64,000 nucleotides of DNA from Lawsonibacter celer. Its GTDB lineage: Bacteria > Bacillota > Clostridia > Oscillospirales > Oscillospiraceae. Position numbers and translations under genes: made by a program. The stretch is taken from positions 620,001 to 684,000 of the forward strand of contig NZ_JACOEA010000001.1 of the NCBI RefSeq assembly GCF_014281125.1, in the 5' to 3' direction. Below are positions 28,068 to 34,904 of the stretch, piece by piece (within the stretch, counting starts at the first letter, position 1; the number at the start of each line of letters is the position of its first letter). Below the pieces are notes generated by a model, which did no database searches, was not told where the DNA came from, and was given only the letters and a program-made list of their open reading frames with translations.

Positions 28068-28439
28068 TCACACCATGGTGTCCGAGTGCAGGCCAAAGCT
28101 GACCGCGATGGCAGAATCCACCTTTTGCATCAGCGGCTCATCCAGCCGGCCCATATGCTCCCTCAGCCGCTTCTTGTCCAGAGTACGGATCTGCTCCAAC
28201 AGGATCACCGAATCCTTTGGAAGACCATAGGTTCTGGCTGAGAGCTCAATATGGGTGGGCAGACGGGCCTTTCCGGTCTGCGAGGTGATGGCAGCGGCTA
28301 TCACAGTGGGACTGTGGCGGTTTCCGGTGTCGTTTTGTACGATCAGCACCGGGCGCACACCCCCCTGCTCGCTTCCCACCACGGGACTCAGGTCGGCATA
28401 AAAAATATCTCCACGTTTTACGCTGTTGTCCACGAACAT
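28068..28439 (-). CDS. mazF: MazF/PemK-family endoribonuclease toxin (EndoA-like), no antitoxin seen
   Basis: A 123-residue protein close in length and motifs to Bacillus Endo[30 protein letters not shown], the catalytic arginine in GGVRPV and threonine in AAITSQTGK. It would cut mRNA at short motifs. In Bacillus the order is alr, antitoxin, toxin; here alr is present but only 190 bp, containing alr's terminator, separate it from the toxin. No CopG-, MazE- or AbrB-like frame fits there. It may be an orphan, use a distant antitoxin, or have a housekeeping role. Confidence 0.88.
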   Translation of the reverse strand: MFVDNSVKRGDIFYADLSPVVGSEQGGVRPVLIVQNDTGNRHSPTVIAAAITSQTGKARLPTHIELSARTYGLPKDSVILLEQIRTLDKKRLREHMGRLDEPLMQKVDSAIAVSFGLHSDTMV

Positions 28440-28545
28440 TCACACTCCGCCGGAAGATAGTCACCGGCGTCACAAGGCGCATGGCCTATGTAACGCGGTC
28501 ACTATGATTCTCCCACGGGGCGGCAGGATTTATACACCCAGCTTC

Positions 28546-28576
28546 AAAAAAGAGGCCGGTGTTTCCCTCGCCGGCC
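28546..28576 (-). terminator. Terminator after alr
   Basis: Six-bp GGCCGG/CCGGCC stem (28554-28559, 28571-28576) with an 11-nt loop and TTTTTT on the minus strand. The rest of 28440-28629 shows no coding signal. Confidence 0.65.
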
Positions 28577-28629
28577 GGCCGGCGCAATTCTCCCCCGGGC
28601 CAGTCTATGCATCCGGGTGGCCGAAGGTG

Positions 28630-29757
28630 CTATTCATAGACGCGGGGAACGCGGTGTGAGACCGCAGTAAGCAATTCATACTGGATGGTCCCCGCTTCAG
28701 CGGCGGCCTCCTCTATGGGAATATGCGCTCCATAGATCTCTGCAACATCTCCCGGGCGCACCTGGGGCAGCCCCGTGACGTCCGCCATGCAAAGATCCAT
28801 GCAGATGCGGCCCACCACCGGAACACGACGGCCGCCCAGCCAGACCTCCAGCCGATCCGAACAGATTCTGGGCAGGCCGTCTGCATAGCCCGCCGTCAGG
28901 ACCGCCAGGATCGCATCCCGCTCCATGGTATGCGTGCAGCCATAACTCACCGGCGTGCCGGCTCTTACCCGCTTTACCGAAGCCACCCGGCATTTTAGGC
29001 TCATTACCGGGCGCAGTCCGGGGCCGTCCAGCCCTTCACAGGAGGGAGCCGGATAGTGGCCGTACAGAGCGATGCCGGGACGCACCATATCCAGGTGTGT
29101 ACAGGGATAGTTTAACACAGCCGCGCTGGCCGCGCAATGGCGGATTTTAAAATGCACCCCCCGCTGTCCCAGTTGATCCAACAGCTCCAGAAACCTGGTA
29201 AACTGGAGCATAGTGTATTCCTCACTGCCGTCGGCATCGGCAAAATGGGTAAAAATCCCCTCCGCCTCCAGGCCAGGCAGCGCGCAGACCCTGGCTATGG
29301 TGTCTGCCGTTTCCTCCAGGTCCTCCGGGTCACACAGCCAGCCCAGGCGGGACATCCCCGTATCCGCCTTCACATGGATCCGCAGCCTCCGGCCTATTTT
29401 CACCGCAGCCTGTGAAAGGGCCTGCGCCGTCTCCAGATCATAGACCGTCTGGGTCAGTTCACAGCGCAGCAGATCGGCGGCCTGCTGGGGCGGCGTGCTC
29501 CCCAGGATCAGAATGGGCACGGTGATTCCCGCCTGCCGCAGCTCCTCCGCCTCAGCCAGATAGGCCACAGCCAGATACTCCGCGCCCAGCTCTTCCAGTT
29601 TTTTTGCCACCGGAACCGCCCCGTGACCATAAGCGTTGGCCTTCACGACACCCAGGAAGCGGCACCCGGCAGGCAGCAGCGCGCGCAGCGCGCGATAATT
29701 GTGTTCCAGATTGGATAAGTCGATCTCCGCCCACGCGCGGGCCATTTCATCTCTCAT
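28630..29757 (-). CDS. alr: Alanine racemase
   Basis: A 375-residue fold-III PLP enzyme making D-alanine for peptidoglycan. The PLP lysine lies in VVKANAYGHG (Lys 39), the second catalytic base in VSYGCTHTMERD, and the phosphate-binding and dimer motifs HVKADTGMSRLG and GRICMDLCMADVT are intact. AAAGGA precedes the ATG by nine bases. It lies downstream of a lipoprotein, nnr and the MATE pump in a likely operon, as in other Firmicutes (nnr-alr-toxin order). Confidence 0.95.
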   Translation of the reverse strand: MRDEMARAWAEIDLSNLEHNYRALRALLPAGCRFLGVVKANAYGHGAVPVAKKLEELGAEYLAVAYLAEAEELRQAGITVPILILGSTPPQQAADLLRCELTQTVYDLETAQALSQAAVKIGRRLRIHVKADTGMSRLGWLCDPEDLEETADTIARVCALPGLEAEGIFTHFADADGSEEYTMLQFTRFLELLDQLGQRGVHFKIRHCAASAAVLNYPCTHLDMVRPGIALYGHYPAPSCEGLDGPGLRPVMSLKCRVASVKRVRAGTPVSYGCTHTMERDAILAVLTAGYADGLPRICSDRLEVWLGGRRVPVVGRICMDLCMADVTGLPQVRPGDVAEIYGAHIPIEEAAAEAGTIQYELLTAVSHRVPRVYE

Positions 29758-29799
29758 TGGTAATGGTCCTTTCTCTGCAGCGCCGGGAGAGCGCCTCTC

Positions 29800-30396
29800 T
29801 CACCCGGCGGTAAATTCTGTAAAGGTGCATTGTATGACCGTAAAGCCGTCCTGAGACACCTCTCCCCGGAGCAGGGCATGGGTCTCCGGATGAAGCCACA
29901 GGGTGATCTCCTCCCCCACGCCGGCCGTGTTTTCCGGAGCCCGGCAGCACAGGCGCAGCGTGTGGGTCTCTCCCAGCTTCTCCATCCCGCATTCGGCGAT
30001 GAAATCCTCCCGCAGGGCTCGCAGCAGGGCCGGTATCGCGTCAATGGGACTCAGGCCGTCCTCGTTCAGCGGCCCAGTTTCCAGCCGTACCCCGTCATAT
30101 TCCAGGCTCGTCTGCTCTCCGCTGACCCGCGCAGTGATCCCGGCCGCCTCCACCGGTGCGGTGACGGTCAGTACCAAATCTCCCTCCCGTTCCCACTGAA
30201 AGGAAATTCCGTACTCATAAACCCGTTGTCCATAGTCGGCAATGACTTCCGTCTGTCCCGCGCAGGAAGCCATCTCCAGGTATTCGCCCCGGATATCCAG
30301 GGCCAGCTGCTCCGCCTGTCCCCCGCTCTCACCGCCGCAGGCGGCCAAAATCAGGCACAGGATCATCATTGGTGCACACATCCAGCGATGGCGCAC
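29800..30396 (-). CDS. Lipoprotein, LolA-like outer-surface protein
   Basis: A 198-residue secreted lipoprotein with lipobox LILAACGG (Cys 20). The mature part is beta-rich (LEMASCAGQTEVIADYGQRVYEYGISFQW, GEEITLWLHPETHALLRGEV), the pattern of LolA/LolB-type or DUF4251-like lipid-binding sheets found in B. subtilis YdcC relatives. It sits between nnr and alr as YdcC does in Bacillus (nnr-ydcC-alr), which supports that assignment. Function unknown. Confidence 0.75.
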   Translation of the reverse strand: MRHRWMCAPMMILCLILAACGGESGGQAEQLALDIRGEYLEMASCAGQTEVIADYGQRVYEYGISFQWEREGDLVLTVTAPVEAAGITARVSGEQTSLEYDGVRLETGPLNEDGLSPIDAIPALLRALREDFIAECGMEKLGETHTLRLCCRAPENTAGVGEEITLWLHPETHALLRGEVSQDGFTVIQCTFTEFTAG

Positions 30397-30417
30397 AGGG
30401 TTCCCTCCTTAACAGAT

Positions 30418-32058
30418 TCATCGGCTCAATTGCTTGGTCAGTCCGGGCAGCATGGAGATCAGATCCACAGGTGCCATCCCATACTCCCCCAGCTTCTCCG
30501 CGGCCAGATCCCCGGCAGCGCCGTGGAGCCACACCGCCAGCGGCACCGCCTGCCGGGCGGGCAGCCCCTGCCCCAGCAGGGAGAGGATGATCCCGGAGAG
30601 CACATCCCCGCTCCCCCCCTTTGCCATACCCGGGTTGCCGGTGGTGTTGACAAAGGCCGCGCCGTCCGGAAAGGCCGTGATGGTCCGATGTCCCTTCAGC
30701 ACCAGGCAGCAACCGTGCGCCCGGGCGAAGGAACGGGCCGCCCCCAGCCGGTCTCCGCCGGACACATCGCCCCCCAGTCGGGCAAATTCTCCGTCGTGCG
30801 GTGTGAGTACGGTCACGCAGTCCCGACGGCTGTCCAGGATATCTATATGTCCTGCCACGGCGTTTATGCCGTCCGCATCCAACACCACGCTCCCCCGGTA
30901 TTTCTCAAGCAGGCCGCGCACCACGACGTCCACGCCGCCGCTCCGTCCCAGCCCGGGGCCGATGAGGCATGCGCCGCAGCGGGACATCCGCTCCAGTGCC
31001 GGGGCCGCCGCCTGGGCGGAAAGCCGGCCGTCTCTGTCCGCAGGGAGGGGATGGGGCATGGCGGAGGAGAGCTTTCCCGCCGCTACAGGCCACACGGGGG
31101 TGGGCACGCCCACGCTCACCAGTCCTGCTCCGGAGCGCACGGCGGCCTCAGCCGCCAGCACAGGTGCACCGGTGTAGTCCGCACTGCCGCCCAAGATATA
31201 GACCCGCCCATAGTCTCCCTTGTGGGAGTCCCGTGCCCGCCGGGGCAGGGATACGTCCCGGCGGGTCACGGTCTGCACCGGGTATTCCCCCGCATCCGTC
31301 AGGTCGGTCGGAATGCCAATGTCCGCAGTCACCAATTTTCCGGCGCACACCGCCCCGGATCCAACACAGCAGCCGATCTTGGGCAGGGTGAAGGTCACCG
31401 TAACCGCCGCCTCCACCGCCGCGCCCAGCACCCGGCCGGTGTCCGCCTCCACTCCGCTGGGGAGGTCCGCCGCCACAGTGGGCGCCGGGCTTGCGTTCAT
31501 GGCCTGGACGGCGGCGGCCTGTGCCCCCGCCATCGGTATGTTCAGCCCCACACCAAAGACCGCGTCCACCAGCACGTCAGCCTCCATGGCGGCGGCCAAC
31601 TGGGCCGCATTTCCAGGCTGAAAGTCCTCAAGAACGCCCCCGGCGGCCATAAGCCGCCGCTCCATCTCGGCGGCGTCCGGGGTCAGCTTCTCCCGCCGCC
31701 CCACCAGGAGGGCGCGCACCTTCCAGCCCTCCGCCAAAAGAAGCCTTGCCGCCGCCATGCCGTCCCCGCCGTTATTGCCCGGCCCGCAGAAGCATACCGC
31801 CCTGGGCGGACCGTTTCTTGCGCCGCCCCGTCGGAAGAGCGCCGTCTCTCCGTCCGCGCCGATGATTTCCCCCGTGGCCTCGGGCAGGTAAAATTGCTTT
31901 CCCCGGCCCACCGGCGTTTCTCTTTCCGGCGCCAGCTCCAGCACCTCGCGGACCAGGGCCTCTGCCGCCCGCTCCATCAGCTCCAGGGAGGGAATTCCCC
32001 GCTCCCGGATGGCGGCCTGATCCAGTTGCTTCATCTGCCGTGCCGTGGCCAGCCTCAT
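30418..32058 (-). CDS. nnr: Bifunctional NAD(P)H-hydrate repair enzyme
   Basis: A 546-residue fusion of NAD(P)HX epimerase (YjeF_N, residues 1-235, with CGPGNNGGDGMAAARLL and DAVFGVGLN) and ADP-dependent dehydratase (YjeF_C, about 270-540, with GPGLG, DADGIN and GGSGDVLSGII). It repairs hydrated nicotinamide cofactors. Residues about 45-85 form an insertion between the first helices and CGPGNNGG (GRGKQFYLPEATGEIIGADG), longer than in most homologs. Its ATG overlaps the MATE gene stop by four bases. Confidence 0.93.
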   Translation of the reverse strand: MRLATARQMKQLDQAAIRERGIPSLELMERAAEALVREVLELAPERETPVGRGKQFYLPEATGEIIGADGETALFRRGGARNGPPRAVCFCGPGNNGGDGMAAARLLLAEGWKVRALLVGRREKLTPDAAEMERRLMAAGGVLEDFQPGNAAQLAAAMEADVLVDAVFGVGLNIPMAGAQAAAVQAMNASPAPTVAADLPSGVEADTGRVLGAAVEAAVTVTFTLPKIGCCVGSGAVCAGKLVTADIGIPTDLTDAGEYPVQTVTRRDVSLPRRARDSHKGDYGRVYILGGSADYTGAPVLAAEAAVRSGAGLVSVGVPTPVWPVAAGKLSSAMPHPLPADRDGRLSAQAAAPALERMSRCGACLIGPGLGRSGGVDVVVRGLLEKYRGSVVLDADGINAVAGHIDILDSRRDCVTVLTPHDGEFARLGGDVSGGDRLGAARSFARAHGCCLVLKGHRTITAFPDGAAFVNTTGNPGMAKGGSGDVLSGIILSLLGQGLPARQAVPLAVWLHGAAGDLAAEKLGEYGMAPVDLISMLPGLTKQLSR

Positions 32059-33440
32059 AAGACATCCGCCTCCTCTGCCTCTGCCGGTTCCCTCTCTCCG
32101 GCTGAGAAGTCAATGCGCCGAAACAGCAGCGCGCCGATCAGCAAAATAATAAAGTTGCTGATGGTCATGGCGTACCAGACGCCGCTCTCCCCCGCGTCCG
32201 TCAGCGTGCGGAAGAGCAAAATCAGGGGCAGCCGGATCGCCCACAGTCGCAGCGTTGTGATGAGAAAGCTGTATCCCGTATGTCCGGAGCCGTTAAACGC
32301 CCCCAGATAGTTCTGAAACAGGGACAAAAAGGGCTGCATCAGCAACACCCAGAACAGATAGGCAAATGCCGCCGCCTGAGTCGCCGGGTCGTTGCTCAGC
32401 AGGCGCACCAGACCGCCCCGCAGAGGGAAGAGCAGCACACAGCCGGCGATGGTAATGGCCAGGCCCATGTTGCGGCAGGCCAGATACGCCCTGCGCGCCC
32501 TGGGTCCGTTGCCCGCCCCCAGGTTTTGCCCCACATAGGCCGCCAGCACAGAACCCAAGGCGATCATGGGCATCAGCAGAATGTTTGACACCTTGTTGCC
32601 AATGCTGAAGGCCGCCGTGACTGCCTCTCCATAGCTGAGGATCACCATCTGGATGATTACATAGCCCAGAGACCCCAGCATCTGGCTGAAGGCCGCCGGA
32701 GTGGCCACCCTGGTCATCCGGAGAAAGACCGGCAGATGGAGGCGCAGATGCCGCGGCGTGAGGAAGAGGGGCTGGCGCGGGGAAAACATCAGAACCAGGC
32801 AGACCGGCGCCACCGCCGCATTGCCCAATACCGTGGCAAGTGCCGCGCCGAACACTCCCAGGCCCAGGCCCTGCACACACAGGGCGGTGAGCACAATATT
32901 GAGCACCACCGAAGTCACCGAGAGCGCCACCGGTGTCACCGTGTCCCCCTGAGCCTGCCGCACCGCCTGAAACGCGGTGAAAATCCCGGTAAAGATCAAC
33001 TCGCAGGAGCGGACCCGCAGATAGAGCACCGCAAGCTCCAGCGTCTGGCCGTGGACACCCATCAGGGCCAAAACGGGAGGCGAGAGCAGCCAAAGCAGCA
33101 GATTGAGCAGGGCCCCAAAGAGCATCGACACCACCAGGAGCACCCCGGCATTTTCGCGGGCGCGCTCCCGCTCGCCCGCGCCCAGCATATGGCTGACCAG
33201 GGCCACCCCGGCCACGCCGAACCCCACCTGAAAAGCCGCAAAGAGGTTGAGCACCGGCCAAGTCATGGAGACCGCCGCCTGGGCCAGCACCGAGTCGGCG
33301 ATCTGTCCAATGAAAAAGGTGTCCACCAGCTCGTTGAACGCCTTCATAAAATTCGCTCCAAACACCGGCAGTGCCAGAACGAGGATGGCCTTGTACAGAT
33401 TGGGCTCCCGAAGCAAAAGCTCCGTGCGATCCCTTTGCAC
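32055..33440 (-). CDS. MATE-family efflux pump
   Basis: A 461-residue, 12-helix transporter of the DinF/NorM superfamily, with the two homologous halves recognisable (FGANFMKAFNELVDTFFIG near residue 30, LGSLGYVIIQMVILSYGEAVTAAFSIGNKV near 260). It exports organic cations or drugs using Na+ or H+; substrate unknown. GTG start with AAGGGGGAG seven bases upstream. A consensus promoter (33518-33546) drives this gene and probably nnr, the lipoprotein and alr. Confidence 0.9.
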   Translation of the reverse strand: MQRDRTELLLREPNLYKAILVLALPVFGANFMKAFNELVDTFFIGQIADSVLAQAAVSMTWPVLNLFAAFQVGFGVAGVALVSHMLGAGERERARENAGVLLVVSMLFGALLNLLLWLLSPPVLALMGVHGQTLELAVLYLRVRSCELIFTGIFTAFQAVRQAQGDTVTPVALSVTSVVLNIVLTALCVQGLGLGVFGAALATVLGNAAVAPVCLVLMFSPRQPLFLTPRHLRLHLPVFLRMTRVATPAAFSQMLGSLGYVIIQMVILSYGEAVTAAFSIGNKVSNILLMPMIALGSVLAAYVGQNLGAGNGPRARRAYLACRNMGLAITIAGCVLLFPLRGGLVRLLSNDPATQAAAFAYLFWVLLMQPFLSLFQNYLGAFNGSGHTGYSFLITTLRLWAIRLPLILLFRTLTDAGESGVWYAMTISNFIILLIGALLFRRIDFSAGEREPAEAEEADVL

Positions 33441-33517
33441 CGCTTATCTCCCCCTTCCCGCATATCGCCGCCGCCGGCCGCATAAACCAGTGCCGGACCA
33501 TTCGCTCAGCAGACCTT

Positions 33518-33546
33518 ATTATAGGCCTCCCCCTGCGGTTCGTCAA
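33518..33546 (-). promoter_or_regulatory. Promoter of the MATE-nnr-alr operon
   Basis: Minus strand TTGACG (33541-33546), 17-bp spacer, TATAAT (33518-33523). It is back-to-back with the pheST promoter. Confidence 0.75.
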
Positions 33547-33553
33547 TTTTATC

Positions 33554-33582
33554 TTGCACTTTTTCCTTATTTGTGATATAAA
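33554..33582 (+). promoter_or_regulatory. Promoter of the pheST operon
   Basis: TTGCAC (33554-33559), 17-bp spacer, TATAAA (33577-33582). Transcription from about 33589 covers the whole T-box. Confidence 0.75.
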
Positions 33583-33594
33583 GGGTTTTACATG

Positions 33595-33825
33595 CGAAGA
33601 AGGGAAAAATAGCGTTTCCCCGACCTGGCAGAGAGCGTCCGCCACCGGCTGAAAGCGGATGTGAGGTTCGGCGCGCTTGGTTCGTCCCGGAGCGGCCCTG
33701 GAGACAGGGACGGTCTCGCCCTCCGTTACAGGGGCCATGAGCGTCCGTGCTCGGCACGGAAATCGCGGGTGGTACCGCGGAAGGTTTGCCTTTCGTCCCG
33801 ATTGTTCGGGGGGAAAGGCTTTTTT
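33595..33825 (+). ncRNA. T-box leader (tRNA-Phe responsive) of pheST
   Basis: The T-box core GGGTGGTACCGCG is at 33767-33779. Stem I begins near AGAGAG (33630) with a GTCCGC/GCGGAT hairpin. The competing terminator pairs 33788-33801 with 33806-33819 and ends in T6. Candidate specifier codons TTC (Phe) are at 33681-33683 (better placed, near the stem I 3' side) and 33666-33668. Uncharged tRNA-Phe binding would favour the antiterminator and raise pheST expression. Confidence 0.92.
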
Positions 33826-33860
33826 GTTGGGTAAATTTTGTTCTAAGGAGTTAAAAAGGT

Positions 33861-34886
33861 ATGAGAGAACAATTGGCAAAGATGAAGGCCGAAGCCCTGG
33901 AGGCCCTCGGGCGGGTTCAGACGCCGTCTGACCTGGACACCCTGCGGGTCCAGTATTTGGGCAAGAAGGGTGAGCTGACCGCTGTTCTGAAGCAGATGGG
34001 CAAGCTCTCCGCCGAGGAGCGCCCTGCCATGGGTCAGCTGGCCAATGAGGTGCGCGCCGTCCTGGAGGAGGCGCTGGACCGGACGGGCAGGCGTCTGGAG
34101 CAGGCCGCCCTGGAGGCCCGCCTGAAGGCCGAGGCGGTGGATGTGACCATTCCGGGCGCGGTCCATGACATTGGGCACAAGCACCCCATGTATATTGCCC
34201 TGGACGAGATTAAGGATATCTTTGTGGGCATGGGCTTCACCGTGCTGGATGGCCCGGAAATCGAGCTGGCCACTTATAATTTTGACAAGCTCAACGCGGA
34301 GGAGGGGCACCCCTCCCGGGACTGGTCGGATACCTTCTATTTTGATACCGAAAGCCGGGTGATGCTGCGCAGCCAGACCTCCCCCATGCAGGTACGGGCT
34401 ATGGAGACCATGCCCCTGCCCATCCGCATCATCGCCCCAGGCCGGGTGTACCGCAAGGACGAGGTGGACGCCACCCATTCCCCCATGTTCCATCAGGTGG
34501 AGGGCATGGTAATTGACAAAGGGGTCACCATGGCCGATTTGAAGGGCACCTTGAACACCGTGATTGAAAAGCTGTATGGCGAGGGTACCGTGACTCGCTT
34601 CCGTCCCCATCATTTTCCGTTCACCGAGCCCTCCTGTGAAATGGACATCCAGTGCCACAAGTGCGGTGGAAAGGGGTGCCCCACCTGCAAGGGTGAGGGC
34701 TGGATCGAGGTACTGGGCGCGGGGATGATCCACCCCAACGTGCTGCGCATGAGCGGCATTGACCCGGAGGTATACTCCGGCTGGGCCTTCGGCATGGGGC
34801 TGGAGCGTCTGGCCATGGGCCGCTTCAAAATCGCTGATCTGCGGCTGATTTTCGAAAACGATGTGCGGTTCCTGGAACAGTTTTAA
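33861..34886 (+). CDS. pheS: Phenylalanyl-tRNA synthetase alpha subunit
   Basis: A 341-residue class II synthetase catalytic subunit. The N-terminal coiled-coil arm (1-85) binds tRNA. The catalytic core has motif 1 (HPMYIALDEIKDIFVGMGF), motif 2 (RVYRKDEVDATHSPMFHQVEG) and motif 3 (GWAFGMGLERLAM). Phe specificity follows from FPFTEPSCEMD. ATG with AAGGAG nine bases upstream. The beta subunit follows 18 bp later, and expression depends on the T-box. Confidence 0.97.
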   Translation: MREQLAKMKAEALEALGRVQTPSDLDTLRVQYLGKKGELTAVLKQMGKLSAEERPAMGQLANEVRAVLEEALDRTGRRLEQAALEARLKAEAVDVTIPGAVHDIGHKHPMYIALDEIKDIFVGMGFTVLDGPEIELATYNFDKLNAEEGHPSRDWSDTFYFDTESRVMLRSQTSPMQVRAMETMPLPIRIIAPGRVYRKDEVDATHSPMFHQVEGMVIDKGVTMADLKGTLNTVIEKLYGEGTVTRFRPHHFPFTEPSCEMDIQCHKCGGKGCPTCKGEGWIEVLGAGMIHPNVLRMSGIDPEVYSGWAFGMGLERLAMGRFKIADLRLIFENDVRFLEQF

Positions 34887-34904
34887 GAGAGGAGTGTGGG
34901 AACA

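Noticed and set aside
28440..28629. An antitoxin gene between alr and mazF
   Set aside because: Only 190 bp, holding the alr terminator; no frame with helix-turn-helix or ribbon-helix-helix features and a start.
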